Positions 24,656 to 38,165 of a stretch of DNA of 64,000 nt are shown piece after piece. The stretch is from contig NC_068567.1 of NCBI RefSeq assembly GCF_025698545.1, positions 60,207,371-60,271,370 on the forward strand, given 5' to 3'. The notes below the pieces were generated by a model. The model had not been told where the DNA came from, did not search any database, and worked only from the letters and a program-made list of their open reading frames with translations. The stretch comes from Gossypium raimondii. Its lineage: Eukaryota; Streptophyta; Magnoliopsida; Malvales; Malvaceae. Position 1 is the stretch's first letter, and each line of letters begins with the position of its first letter. A program made the position numbers and the translations under genes.

Positions 24656-26193
24656 AGCAATTTTCGCAACTAGCACGACTCAAACTCAGATCATACCTGA
24701 AACAATGAACACTCTGATTATCAAGCCAATACACAGAGTTCATCACAAATTATTTTTTAGAAAGTAAATATTTAATCAATAGGTGGCAAGTTATAGTTTA
24801 TGGCAACATTATTTCATATAAATATGAAACATTGTGGGCTATAAATATGAAATTTATTCCTTTTCCATAGCTAGAAAAAGAAAAGGAAGAGACGTTAGGA
24901 TAACATAATTAGGTAAAATATCCAATCTATGGTAATTAATTTAAGGCTTATGCAACTCGTCACATGGGTAGACTATGTAGCATATAGCAACATTAATATT
25001 TTTAGTATAACTATAATTTCAACCTAATTTATTTTAAAAAATAAATATTTGATCAATAAATCACAAGTTCAAGTTTATTGTAACATTATTATTCATCATT
25101 AATGTTTTGACAAATGTTATAAATCGAAATGTTTAAATTTGTGCCATGGGTTATAAATATGAAACATTGTCGGAGATACAATTTCTCTCATATATATATA
25201 TATATATTAGTTTTCTTACCCAACGATGCACAATTTAATTGTATGTATCATAAATAATACATGTTCAAATAATCATTTATATATATATTTTTATATTTTT
25301 GTAATTATCTAAATGATATATATTACACTTATATTTTACAGAATATAACTTAAATGATACATAGAGCACGGGTATGATATTTTCTTACATTACCCGTGCT
25401 CTATGTATCACAAGTTTAATTATATATTAAGTTTATAATATTTTTATAATATTAGTAGACTTTTATGCATAAATATAGTGTAAAATATGAAACGATCCAA
25501 TTTTCGTTGACATCAAAAAAAATTAATTGTAGATCGAATTTAACAAGTCAAATTGCAAGGAAAGTTGAATCGAGAAGTTACAAGTCGAATACGGGTTATG
25601 AAATAAATGGATTAAGTTATTAAATAAATAGTATAGGGATTAAATCACAAGTGAGTAAAATGAGGAGCTTGAGATAGGTCCTTACTAGGCAAATTTCCAT
25701 GTCCTTAAAAACAAATAACTCTTAATAAATGAATGATTAGTGGGTATCATCAAGGTGAACCATTGGATCCCACCATTGCATAGTGTTAAGGCTTAATAGC
25801 CATTGATTTCTTTTATAATAATTTCTAATTAATCAAACTTAATTTAAACATGTTAAATGGAGAGAAAGAGAAAACATTTTTTTTTTCTCTCTCGTCCTGT
25901 CTACTACATTTGTGTAAGGGGGAAATAAAGAAAGAAGAGAAGCTTGAAAGTTACTTCCATGGTCAAAGCCCAAATAAAGAAAGATTAATTTTAAAAAGTT
26001 TAAAATTAAGAAAAGAAAAAAAAAATACATAAACCCATTTTCCAAAATAAATAAATAAATAAATAAAAAGCATCAAAGGGTTTTAAGCAAGTTTACCATA
26101 TGAATGTTAAAGATTCTTTTTTTAGTGTTTGATTAATGAGCTTTTTCAACAAAAACAGTAAGTTTAGTTACTCTTAAAAACTCTAATAATTAG
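24656..26193. other. Intergenic DNA with a hairpin
   Basis: AT-rich. Two stretches near 23990-24180 and 24840-25030 resemble each other (shared CCATAGCTAGAA and TTAATTTAAGGCTTATGCAAC words), so this may be a local duplication around the hAT element. No gene seen. Confidence 0.4.
25355..25410. repeat. Perfect 20-bp inverted repeat with 16-base loop
   Basis: The left arm TGATACATAGAGCACGGGTA (25355-25374) and the right arm (25391-25410) are exact reverse complements. Weaker pairing continues outward through AACTT on each side. Likely the core of a foldback element; a small-RNA hairpin is the alternative. Confidence 0.8.
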
Positions 26194-26489
26194 GTAAAAA
26201 TACCATAGAGCTCCTTATACTAAGAGTCAGAGCTCCTTATACTAAAAATCTATTAAGAATTTTCGTTTGTACTACTAAAAATTGACGAGGTTGATAGAAT
26301 AATTAGATAGTGACATCTGGCACGCCACGTGTACCTCATGTTGAGGTATAGAGACCAATGAAATTTTTAACAGAATGACTAGTTTACTCTTTGATCTGAT
26401 ATTCAATGACTAATTTGTCAAATTTTTAGATAAAAAAAAAACAAAATGCGATCTGACTCCTAGTATAAGATTCTCTATGATACTTAAAC
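26194..26489. mobile_element. MITE-like element with about 35-bp TIRs
   Basis: The left end GTAAAAATACCATAGAGCTC and the right end TTCTCTATGATACTTAAAC are imperfect inverted repeats that extend inward through CTTATACTAAGAGTCAG / CTGACTCCTAGTATAAG. A relative sharing GTCACGTGTACCTCAT-type interior lies at 36560-36865. Confidence 0.55.
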
Positions 26490-26735
26490 TACATTGACAG
26501 CAATCCATCCACAAAACTTCAATTCATGCATGTAATTCCACTCAAAAAGCACCAACCAAGCTTAACTACAATTGGATACTTGATGTTTCTCAATTATAGA
26601 TTTTAACCATAAAGCTTAGCCAATTGTTGTCCCAAATCTCAAACACTATACTAATTAAGATGTTAAGAATTGCAGAATTGGTCACTGTTTTTATCACTGA
26701 TGTTTATGTTCTTCGTCCATGAAAGAAATGGAGTT

Positions 26736-29700
26736 CTAGAAAGAAGGGAAGAACCTATTAAGATTAGCAGGCAAGGAGTAGAAGTTTTCAGTCCTGGTAT
26801 CTGCATTGAAGCTCCTGAACTTTTCCCACCAATGGCTGCCATTATCTAGCCTGACCGAGTCGTGCCAGTAACTATGGGTGCAATCCAAGAAGAAAGCCAC
26901 CATGATTGCCACAGTTGCCGGTGATGAAAATATTGTTTGCATGACATTGTTGAACTGTGTAACCAATAAGAAAAAAACATGTTGCTTTCAACGTATAATG
27001 ATAAGACTGTAGGGGAAAAGCTTGCAAATCAAATAGACACTCACCCATGTAGATTGAGTATGAACTGGACCATGACCAGAAACTAGTAGATACTCATTGA
27101 AATATTGAGATATTGAAAGGCCTATGAAGAGAGAAAATCCCAGTATAAACTTGGTTCTGAAGCTGTTTAGGTTGCAAAACTGAAGGAGACCGAGACCAGC
27201 TGAAGCTGTGCTCAATCATGGTGTTTGAAAAAAAACCCGAGTCAACTCACATTATATTGTTTAAAGAGTTTACATTATACCAACATAAAAGATGCATACC
27301 AACATAGGCAAAGAGGACACAGTACAGAGCAGCAACAATTGGTAATGGTATTGAAGCCAAAATAGCACCAAATTTTCCTGTTCATAAGCATTCACACTAT
27401 GAATATATGAGCTCCCTATAGAATTTATTTATATGCAATACCAATGTACCGTACCGAATACAGAAAGGAAAAGCATGAACAATGCTGATATTTGAACAAC
27501 TCTCCGGCTTCCAACTCTTGTTAATCCCAAAAGACCTGCATTTTCACTAAATTGCAGCAAAGTAGAATTAGATGAGAGCTCAATGTTGCGTACTAAAGAT
27601 GGACATATAGACATCATCATTGCAGCAAAGTAAATGTGAGTTACACTGAAGCAGTGGAGCCAGTTCCTGTACCAAATAAACCATTCAGCAAAATGGCTAC
27701 TCCCTGGAGTTGACAAAATTCAAGAACTTATTAGAATTTGGAACTAGTAAAATGGAGATCACACAATCTTAGGAAATGCATAAGATGAAGAGATTAAGAT
27801 CATTTTATATGTACCAGCCAACCGACACCGCGGCTATGTACGGAAGGCGGGATAGGAGTGGCACTTGCATATCTCGATGCTGCAATAAATGTACCAGTAG
27901 ACTGCCAAAGTGAAAAAGAGATGAAATTCAATAAAGGGAATTTCATATATATAAAAGTTTCATTGAAACACATATATTTGCAGATGATAAATATATGAAG
28001 ACTAACATCCCAGAAGTCACACCTCAATGATAGCAGCAAAAGAGGCAGCTATGACTGAAACAGCATCACCAGCGTGGAAACTTGGTCTTCCCCATTGCAA
28101 TGGATATGGAACCCTTATCCTATAAGGAAAACAAACCAACACATTATCAAAATCTAATCAAATATCATTAAAATCTCCCAACAGAACATTAGTTACATGT
28201 TAATAAGTTCCATACCAAAGCCCTTCAGTGTGCTCTTTACCTATGTTGCTTTTGAGCTCTAAATAATGTAAATTAGCCCATGTATATGACAGGTAACGAT
28301 AATAGAAATTTCGGAATATCGATATCTTAACAGAATCAAGCTGATAATCTTGTCCAGTCAATACAAGTCACAAGTTTATTGATACATATGAGTTTACCAA
28401 GATGCAGCACTGGTGAGGCCGGAACGGTCAGTACGACAGCTGAACTGAGCTTTCGAAACACTATTATCATAAGCACCAGCTGCTGTCAAAATTTCTGCAT
28501 ACACCCAAATAACCACAATGGAGAAAAGGATAGCAAAACGATCGAATATCGCTCTGTTGGATTTGATTAAATGGGGAATATACTGCAAAGCCATTAATCA
28601 TAAACCAAATTTGAGGGATAAAAACCAAATAAACTATTATAGCAAATGAAATAGCAAAAACAAGGTGCCCAAAATGGGAGAAAGATTTAGAACAGAGGTC
28701 ACCTGCGAAAAGAAAATCACTGCTATCAATGCTGGGAGTCCAACTTCAATGCATCTAGCCAACTACATGTAACAATTAAAAAGTTAAAAAAATCAAGCAA
28801 TTTACTGAGAATAATGTAAGCATAACGGCAAGAATGCTTACTTGAGGGAAACCATGCGAATAGAGACCAAGTCCAGTGAGAATCACAAGAGGAACAGCTG
28901 CAAGTGGGCTGAAAAATCTACAAAGACAACAAGGCAAATCAGTCAATGCAACGAAAGTTACAAATCCCAAATTGTAATTAGTCTTGTTTTGCAAAAATTC
29001 TATTGCTACCTTGCGAAAACTCTCCAGAAACCAAAGAAACCAATAGTCATGGTAAAGAATGATGCAACGATGAGTGCTCCTTGTACATCTCTCATGGATT
29101 CTTTAAACCTCTGTATAATCAAGTCGTCACCATTACAAAGTGAGGCTCTGTATGTCATTGACATTCAAAAGAAAAAGAAGAAAAAACAAATGAACCTCGT
29201 TGGGATCAGTGAGGAAGCTGTATCTTGATGATAAAGCAATAGAAACGGTGGGGATAATGAAAACATAAGAGCCCCCAATAACCACTGGCAACCGGGTTCC
29301 AAAGAATGTTTGTAACAATGTGTTTAACCCAGAAACAAAGAGAAGAGTGTTTATAACCTCAGCTTTCTCCTTCTGTTTTAGCTCGAAGAGACCATACATA
29401 GAATTAATCAAGAAGAAAAAGGCAAAATAACAAAAAGGATTTGAATTAAAGCCTTGTTTTCTTACATTGCCACCGCCCATTAAAGGGACAATTGTAGATG
29501 ATACAATAACAGTAGTCCCAAGCATTACCAAGTAATGCTGAAAGCCATGAAGTATTGATTCAGCTGCATTTAAACAAAAAAAGAAAAAAAGCTCTTTATT
29601 CTTTGAACAGATATTCTTCGTTACTTAAAACCCAAGAAAACAATGATAATGATAATGAAAAAGGAAGAAGATGAAAGGAAAGATGGGTAATGATGATTAT

Positions 29701-29817
29701 ATTCATACGCCAAGAAGGAGAGGTGCAGACGCAGAAATCAACACCAGGGAGCTGATCTTTAACCGGAAAAGGCTGGAAATCATCGGATTTTCCACCATTT
29801 CCACCACCGGCAGCCAT
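26736..29817 (-). CDS. NAT4: Nucleobase-ascorbate transporter, NAT4-like (14 exons)
   Basis: Multi-pass membrane permease of the NAT/NCS2 family; members move nucleobases or related compounds, and the plant substrate is not settled. Minus-strand exons: 29817-29709, 29563-29466, 29372-29196, 29110-29010, 28917-28842, 28762-28703, 28582-28398, 28119-28023, 27901-27815, 27703-27645, 27546-27455, 27377-27300, 27205-27045, 26954-26736. The joined frame is 1599 nt, 532 aa, with phases matching at every border. Family marks: QH at residues 45-46 in GFQHYLVML, and the NAT signature ENAGLLGLTR at 351-360. Blocks EILTAAGAYD, SAGLGLLQFCNLNSFR, AFFLDCTHSYWHDS and the NLNRFFPSF end match Arabidopsis NAT4 better than NAT1/NAT6 as I recall them. 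Exon 9 ends GVGWL where relatives read GVGWQ, and PPSVHSRG replaces PPSVLSRG; these look like local substitutions, not damage. As I recall, NAT4 sits next to TRB1 in Arabidopsis; here a TRB1-type gene follows 17.6 kb to the right, with the CYSTM gene between. Confidence 0.95.
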
Positions 29818-31190
29818 TGTTTTCTTCTGGGTTGCTTCTTGTTGGAGAGGAGTTTGCGTTTGAATATGTGTATTATGGGAATGAAAAATGAACGAAGAGA
29901 GAGAGAGAGAGAGTTCTAGGCGGCGACGTTTTGACAGTGACCATGGGCTTTGCTTTGCTTGGAAAAAGCTCTACTAACTGTTGATTTTGATAGCGACGTC
30001 TCTGCCTTCCACTCTCTCAAATTCATTAACAGACAAAGAAAACCAATGAATATAGTAATGATGATAATACTGGGCTTCCATTTTTTTCAATTCTGGAAAG
30101 TACACAACGGAAGCATCCTTTTACCCTCTGTTTATGTGCCCGCTTTTTCACGTCGCTTCGCTTTGCCTTATTCATCTTTAATTATGCTTTCGCTCCTTCG
30201 ACTTTTCCCACATTTTCAATTCAGTTCCTTTATTTTCCTTTTGCTTGCATAGCTTTGCACAAGGTATCAATCTCATCAAATTACCACCCATACTTTTACT
30301 ACATTTCAATTTTTTTATACCATAGTTACTTCCATATATAATCCCCGAAACCCTTAAATTGAAACAAAGTATGTGAAACGACTCATAAATTATTTAGGGA
30401 TCAAAATATAATTTTATCATTATATTAATTGAATGACAAATCTATCCTTTTAATAGACAGCGATATCAATTAAGCTAAGAATAAATATACCATATCTATA
30501 GCTCTTACTACAACAGTCAAAATCAGCACAAAAATGTGGTCTGACTAAGTATAGTATCGTAAACTTTAGGTCACGGAATAAATTTTCCTATTTTTAATGA
30601 TTTTTTAATTTTTATTTTGAAAAAATAGTCATTGTTTTGAAATTCATTAAAATTTCACATTTTAAGTATTTTGTTTAGTTTCTAGAAATTTAGAATAACA
30701 GAGCAAAAACCTTTAAAAAGGAAGTTTCCACTTGATTGTACAATGAGATATAATTAATTTAAAAACACTAATATTTTAACCCGTGGCTCTAAATGTTTGA
30801 GGTTTTATGACTCGAATCCCGTCACTTTGTCGAAGAAATAAACATAGTAACAAAATAAGAGGATCATACAGAACAAGTTGAATCTATATAGATTTGTTCT
30901 TCTTCTAGTTGAAGGATTTTTCACGTAAAAATTGCGTGTTCTTATTTTTCTTTTCTTTTTTTGTAATCGTTTTATCGTTATTATCGACGTTTATTATAAT
31001 AGAAAGGAAATTTAAGCTTTTAATTTACTTTATTCTTTTGAAAGTTTTTACACCCACAAAATCTTACCTCAACAACTTCACAATCTCATGCATGGCGGCA
31101 TTTATTAAAAGCTCTTCTATGTTTAAATGAATATAATTTTAATGGATAATGGAAAGAGGAAGGCAAATGGCTCAAGTAAAAAGTGTAGAT
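29818..31190. other. Promoter side of the transporter gene and intergenic DNA
   Basis: The first 100 bases include a CT-rich run on the coding strand (AG repeats at 29895-29914 on plus), fitting a 5' UTR. The rest is intergenic. The stretch at 30780-31000 (GACTCGAATCCCGTCACTTT, then TTTTTCACGTAAAAATTGCG) is similar to 37840-38165 and resembles the end of a Copia LTR, with no coding part. Confidence 0.4.
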
Positions 31191-31199
31191 GATGATGTT

Positions 31200-31895
31200 T
31201 CTTGGGCCGTCCTAGGCTGCCCACCTGCCTGACTCACTGGCTTGTCGCGACCTTACAACCTCGGCTATTCACTAGTACATACTGGTAATGTAGCAAGACA
31301 CTTATCCAAGAGTTGGACTAAGATTTGATTATGAATTAAATTATTTGTTTAAATTCAAAGGTTTGTTTAAAATGTGAGAGGGTTTGGACAAAAATATAGA
31401 CTCAAAAAATGAGTTTGGACAACAAAATAAAATTTATTTTCTAAACAGGCAAGGCTTCGGGTAGGAATTTTTATCCGAGCCCAGCCCGAATCAACTATTT
31501 TGCTGTTATTTTGTTATTATATTACTACTATTTTGTTGTTATTGTTTAGATATTTTATTGATAATTTTGTTACTATTTTAGACACATTTGCTTATTAAGT
31601 TGCAACTATCTTAGTGTTATTTAAATATAAAGACTTTTTTTAATGTATTTTCAATTTGTTGAGAAATATTTATTTTAATATTTTTAGTGTATTTGATGTA
31701 TTATATTTTTTTTAAAATTTGTTTTTATATAAAAAATCTAAAATAATAAATACGAGCGGGTCGAGTTGGACTCGGGTTTTCCATTTGTAGTTTGGGTTGG
31801 TCTTGAGTAGAATTTTAGACCCATTTTGGGTCGACCCTAGAAAACGGGCCTAAAATTTTACATCAACCCGATCCGACCCGGTCCATGATTAAATC
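31200..31895. mobile_element. Worn relative of the hAT-like element at 41.5 kb
   Basis: Shares the order of blocks with 41455-42144: a CCGTCCTAGGCTGCCCA-like head, ATGTGAGAGGGTTTGGACAA, GGCAAGGCTTCGGGTAGGAA, an AT-rich middle and a closing GGGCCTAAAATTTTACATCA / CCCGACCCGG-type tail. Boundaries approximate. Confidence 0.45.
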
Positions 31896-31899
31896 TAGT

Positions 31900-33143
31900 T
31901 CAAACTAAGGATTTTTAACTAGACTAAACCGGTTGGACCAAAAATTGATTGGGTACTAGTCCAGAGAATGATTTTAGATCAATTAAATTGGAATTGGTAT
32001 ATACAAGTTTAAATGGCTAAAACCCGATTGAATTGGTGGTTGAATCGAATTTCGATTAGTACTGACAAATCAGTGGCCTAATTGATTCGACCATTGATCT
32101 AATTTAAAAAACATTAGTTCAAACTCCAAGATCTATTCAAAATACGAAAGGATTTAGATAAAAGTACAAGGCTCGAAATTCGAATTTGACAAAAACAATT
32201 AGACCATTTAAAATACATATGCCATGTTTTTACTTTATAATATTTTTACATATTATGTAATTTATATAAAATAATATTATATATAATATATATAATACAA
32301 TAATGTAGGTTGTCTATGTTTAAAATTTTAAGAAAAAATATAAAATTAATAAACTAGAAATAATTTCAGATAATAATAATATAGGTTAGCTTAAAACGAG
32401 CTCATTTACAAATATAAACATATTTAAAAAAATTAAAATTTATATTTCAAATTGAATCAAATTTAAATAAACGTAAAATGTATTAACATCATACCTAAAT
32501 TTGTTCCGTAAACATCTCTAGTATAAGACCGATCATACACTCTCCAAATAATGGGCGACGGGCTTTCCGCAGTCATTATGGGCTAGAGCTGAGAGCTTAC
32601 GGTGGAACATGCCATGGTTTCAGCTTTGATTTTGGTCTCATTCATTCTGCATGCCTGTCCAAACCAGCTGAAAATGAAACCAAAAATATCTCAAAATTTG
32701 TTAAGTAGTGTGTGGTTAGCTTCCGAAATCAAGAATTTGGTTTTATTTTGGTATTTGAATTTGACAACTATATCCATTTCGGCCTATGTACTTGAATTAT
32801 CTCAAAATTTGATGATGTGATCAGTGTTCTTAAAACAAGACTAGATTAATTTGGTCGAACCAGTTGGACCGAAAATCGATTGGTATATTGGTCCGAATAA
32901 AAGGGTTTAACAGATTGCATCAGAACCTATTTGGAACTGGTCAAAATTGAGAACTGAAATTAAAATCAATAGTCGAATGGGTTGAACCGATTTAATAGAA
33001 TTTTTATTTTTAAATTTTTACAATTTTTTATTATTTATTTAATTATTGTTGGCCTAGCAATCGAATCAACCAAACAAACTGAATCGAGAATCAATGGTCT
33101 AATTGGTTCAACCACCAATCCAGTTATTAAAATATTGTACATG
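31900..33143. repeat. Two copies of a dispersed GGTTGGACC-type repeat
   Basis: 31900-32115 and 32836-33143 both open with CTAGACTAAACCGGTTGGAC / CTAGATTAATTTGGTCGAAC and close with TGGTCTAATTGGTTCAAC-like words; the same family occurs near 23.4 and 38.2 kb. Between them is AT-rich DNA without a gene. A short open frame at 32602-32820 has no recognisable domain and I do not call it. Confidence 0.45.
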
Positions 33144-33899
33144 ATACTTTAATATTATACCACGTCATTGCCTAAAAATTTATATAATTTGTTTAAATTT
33201 TCAAGTGATGATGTAACACAATTTCAAAGTGTCATGTCATCGAATGTAGAGAACAAAATAATTCTATTTGCTAAGTTTAGGTATCAAGGTGGATAAAAAA
33301 GTACGAGTACAAAAATGGACTTTGTTACCAAGTTTAATGGCCAAATTTTATATTATCTCTATTGTACGTGATGAATTTTAACATTAAGTTTTGGAGGATT
33401 TGATTAAAATTTCAATGAATTTTTCAAAAAAATGAGTAAATCTTTTTTTTTTGTAAAGGTCTAATTTTTTTAGATTTTTCAAAATTTTAATAGCCAAATT
33501 AAAATTTTCAATGGCCTAATTCCTTACTTTCATTCAACTTAGTCCTTTTATTATTAAAAGGAAAAATAAGATCAAATTTCAATAAAATAACATTTTGATT
33601 GCAGATATGGTTATGTAAATAAAATATTTTGTTTAAAGTTAAACCATAAATAAATAATAATTTTAATAAATGTCAATTTTGTTACAAATTGATTTTATTT
33701 GATTCTTTTAATAATATATGAATTAAATTGATCATCTAATAATAGAAAGACTAATTTAATCCAATCTCTATAATAGAAGGACTTAACAAGCACTTTCACC
33801 CTTCTTGCTTCCTACTAATTGTGATCATTTTCACTACGACACGATACAAAATATATTTAACACAAACTATTAATGTATTAATATATATATATATATATA

Positions 33900-34508
33900 G
33901 TGTTTGGTAAACAGAGTTTTAGACTTTTTTTTAGTTGATTTGGGCACAAACAGAGGATTGAGTAGCCAAACCCTTAATTGTAGTGTTTGATAAATAGAGG
34001 TTTGTAAGAGTTTGTTGAGCTAAAACCTCCAAAACAAAATACCGCAGGGGTGGATAACTTTTTTCTCGGTTGTTTGGGAATGAGATATGTGGAATGACAT
34101 ATCTGACCATACTTGCTCAAAAGTTACTCCCTTTGCCACATGTTCTCAAACCTAATAGGGGTATTAATATATCAGCAACCTCCATTCTCAAAATTATTCA
34201 CTAATTAATTTATATACTCTTAATTTATTTTCAACTTACTTGTGTAAAATGATTTCTCATGTAACTTAAGAAATTTACAAATAAGGAACTTAAGAGATTT
34301 GTTTATTTAAATTTTCAAAAATATTCACTAATTAATTTCCATAATGGATGCTTTAATTCCTTGTTAATCGTGTTTTATTTCAATAATTTCACATAATAAA
34401 GACTAAAGTATTGTAAACAAATAAATACTTAACAATAAAATGTGTCATGCCATTATTTGTCATTTTACATATATCAACTTTCACTATAAGCTAAGTTTTA
34501 CCGAACAC
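33900..34508. mobile_element. Candidate TIR element, 609 bp
   Basis: Ends GTGTTTGGTAAA and TTTTACCGAACAC are near-perfect inverted repeats. No target duplication is visible because the left flank is a TA run. No coding frame. Confidence 0.45.
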
Positions 34509-36237
34509 TTTCACTAATAGATACAGTTGATCAAATCAATTAATAAAATCAATTAGTCAAACCATGGACCTAATATCTTAAATATTACGTACCTAAAATG
34601 TCAAATCCAATTTAACTACATTCGAATATCTCTTCTTTTTTTTTCAGGCTAAATGGAAAATTTTCATTTAGGCCATTTGAAATTTTAAAATTTTAAATTA
34701 ATAAAAGTAAAATTGCACTTTGGCCCCTAAAACGATAAAAAATTAGTTTAATTATTTAAAAATTATAAAGATAGAGGCTATTAAAATAGTGAAATTACAT
34801 TTTACTATCGTAAAACTACAATTTAATTTCGAACTCCTAAAAATTTTCTGCTCGCCCGCTTTTTTTCTTTTGAGAAATTCAAAAACTCTACTTCTACCAT
34901 CATAATTTATGCTAAATAATTCATCAATAAATAATTTAATTTTCATTTTAATTAATCCGCAACACAAAGAAATTATATGTTTAATTAGTGAGTCCAAACA
35001 AATAAATATATATATTATGGAAACTAATTAAATAGCATTATCATGTATGTACATGACATGGCTGCTCCAAAATTAATAAATGACTTTTAATTTACTTAAA
35101 CAATTGGTCTAATATTTCAATTGAATTAAACATAGCTTTTAAGTTTTCTGTACTAAGTACTAAATTGCAAAACCTAAAAATATTCCTAACCCTACTGTTA
35201 AATATCACCACTTTTGATCGACGTTTTCCCCCACCGTGTTAGACCTTTTCTTTTCCAGCTTGTTAATTTATTGCTAAAATGGTCCTTGTTAGATCATGAA
35301 TTCACGATTGGGTCCCTTCTTTGCATCTATTAAGGCAATTTGGAATATTCGGTGAACAGTCCAAGTCTTTTTTCTAATACACTCATCATTATCATTTACA
35401 TATTTATAGCCTCCACCCATTATCATAAATATTTTACTTATATATATTCTATATTATAATTAATTTTTTATTTAGTATCACAAGTCGATCGAGTATTAAA
35501 AATACTTTTTACAAAATAAAATATCCTATTTTCTTTTATAGTTGATATAAATTGTGGGATTTAAATCTTAATTTCTATGTTTTTAAACTTTTAATTTTAC
35601 CATATATATTTTACATAAAAATTTCCACCCATGTATTATTATCGTAGATAATTAAAATGTATTCAAAAGAAATTAAACAAAACTATTATTCATACATCAT
35701 TTGAAATTCCGGCTCTTATTAAATGATAGCTATTAAATTCTTTAATTTAAGTTTTGCTATTTCTAAAAGTTTAGACAGCAAACACATTATCACACGTGTA
35801 ATATATTGTCATTTTTTCACATGTTACTCACAAAATGAGCTAGTTAATGGATTTAACGGGCCGTCGTTTGTGACAAGATTGAAATTCAAAATTCGAACAA
35901 AATAGGGACTAAGAATGATCAAATTGAAAAACATGAACTAAAACAACAACTTTATACACAGTACATGACTAATAACATAATTTAACCAAATGGATTTAAC
36001 TGCCAGTATTCGGGTCAGGACTAAAAATGATCGATTCGAAAAGTATAGGAACTAAAATTGACCAAATTAAAATATAATGACTAAATCCATAACTCAGGTA
36101 TAGTACAAGGACTTATATGAAAGTTTAACCTAAAATTTGAGGCGCCATAGCTTATACCTTCCTCTGATCGGGAAAGCACCGGAAGAAACTAATTGACAAA
36201 TAAACAAAACAATAAAAATATTCTTATTTATATAATA
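34509..36237. other. AT-rich intergenic DNA, no gene seen
   Basis: No convincing coding frame, RNA gene or element end. Short frames at 34752-34997 (minus) and 35723-35905 (plus) have AT-driven composition and no recognisable domain. Confidence 0.45.
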
Positions 36238-36388
36238 TATTTGAAAATAATAACATATTTATTACCCCCAATTACGACTGAATTCTTAAATATTTAAATA
36301 TAATAATATATTTTATTACCCCAAATTACGACTCAATTATTAAATATTTGAATATAATAATATATTTATTAACCCAATTACGACTCAA
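36238..36388. repeat. Three tandem units of about 50 bp
   Basis: Each unit carries AATAATATATTTATTACCCC followed by AATTACGACT. Units differ by a few bases and small indels. Confidence 0.75.
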
Positions 36389-36559
36389 GGATCACAAATG
36401 AAATCCTCGAATGAGCCAAAAGAATTTCCACGTTCAACTTCAAAGTTCTTGATAGGTATATAGTTATTTATGAATTCGAGAGAGATTATGAGTAATTCTA
36501 GACATTGTATCATAAAAAACAATTATGATCAAAATCTATAATTAGATTGTTCAAAAAAA

Positions 36560-36865
36560 AAATAGGTAAATTATTCATTGTATATTAATTTAAAAAGTAA
36601 ATTGATTATTTCTGTTAAAAATTTTCGTTCATTTTTACTATTAAAAACTAGTTTGGATGACGAAATAACTAGACATGGCATGTCACGTGTACCTCATATT
36701 GATGTACATCAACTAGTTTTTAACAGTGGGAATAAATAGATTTTTTAATAGAATGACCAACTTGATCTTTGATCTAACGTACGTAGATTAATTTGTCAAT
36801 TTATTTTGTAAATGTGACAAAATGCAATATGATTCCTAATACAGGGGTTTTCATGATACTTTTGT
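36560..36865. mobile_element. Relative of the MITE at 26194-26489
   Basis: Shares the interior order AAAATTTTCGTTC, GGCATGTCACGTGTACCTCA, GAATGACCAACTTGATCTTT and AATTTGTCAATTT with the copy at 26.2 kb, where the equivalents are very similar. The left TIR is worn; the right end is near TCATGATAC. Confidence 0.5.
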
Positions 36866-36930
36866 CTTATTTAATGCAATGTTAGTGAGAAGAAGAAAAA
36901 ATCACAAATAAATAATAAATAGATACATCA

Positions 36931-37288
36931 AAGGTGTAAATGAGACACTGCTACTTGCAAGCTACTTAAGTTCAACTCGAAAAAATCGAGCCAAATTTGA
37001 GTTTAGTAATACTTGATTCGAACGGCTCATGAGCTTTATTGAGCTTTTCATATTTTTATATGATTAAATTACGTTATTGCTATTAACATGTATTATTAAT
37101 CCTAAGCTTAATTATTGAGAGGAGCTCAAGCTCGAGTTCGAGCTTGAGTACAAAAATTGGTAAACGAGCTTATTCAAACTTGAATAACTCGATTATATCT
37201 AGAACCAAGCTCAAACTTAAACAAAGATAATTGATAGTTTAGTATCCAACTTCGAATGTCGAGGTTGACTCAGCTCAATAAGACCCCT
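36931..37288. mobile_element. Candidate hAT-like element rich in GAGCTCGAGC words
   Basis: The left side AAAGGTGTAAATGAG and the right side AATAAGACCCCTAA are loosely inverted (YAGGGGT type). The interior carries GAGCTCAAGCTCGAGTTCGA and similar words. No clean target duplication found. Confidence 0.4.
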
Positions 37289-37839
37289 AAACATATGCCA
37301 TCATTTTAATTTTATACGTAATAGTAACCTGCAAATTGAACGGAAATAGCAAATCAAGATATGAAAACACACAAATTTTCTAATTCAAGCAAATCTGGCG
37401 TTGAAAAAATAGCTGTTAGGCAAATGCTGATATACGGGAACACAACAATGACACAAATAGAAAGGACCAAAAAACAAAATAAACCCAAACCAAAATATTT
37501 GCATTTTAGAACTAGACGACAATAAAATAAAAGGTTTAAGTCTATTTGAGAATGCAAAAATTACATTTTAGTGCGTTCATACACATTTCCCATATTTTCT
37601 TACTTGACGCTAGTGTTATCTTCAAAACGTGTAATGAAATAGATATCCATTCCCAACCTAATTCACAATTTTATTTAGATGTTGACATGTATGCCAATGA
37701 TTGTAAAAATTAGAGATTGTGGATTCAAAAGTTTTTTTTTTAATCTCAATTTAGTAAATTATATAAAAAAAATATTTTGAATGAGGATTTGTTTCAATCA
37801 AAATATTTTAATAATTTTGAGATTTTTGGGTTTGAGTCT

Positions 37840-38165
37840 AATTTTTAGTGTTAAGATTGTGTGATTCGAATCTCATCACTTGTTGAAGAAAGAAATATAG
37901 TGACAAAATAATGAGATTTGTGGGAGTGAAAGGCCAAGGGACATAATTAAGCACAAAACTGGACTGGGGTTACGAGGCGGTACAAACTATACAACGCAAG
38001 TTGAATAAATGTAGTGGAGATTCCTCTTTGTATCATTTGTTTTTCAACATCAGTGAATTTCTCCTCATTTGCTTGTGATTTTTCCCCGAAAGGGTTTCCA
38101 CGTAAAATCTGTATTTTTTTATTGTTTTGCTATCATTCTACCGCCATTATCGATGTTTATTATAA
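37840..38165 (+). repeat. Copia-LTR-like fragment
   Basis: Similar to 30780-31000: a GATTCGAATCTCATCACTTG-like head and GGTTTCCACGTAAAATCTG near the end. The ACGTAAA word followed by T-rich sequence recalls the end of Copia LTRs. No internal coding region; treated as a fossil. Confidence 0.4.
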
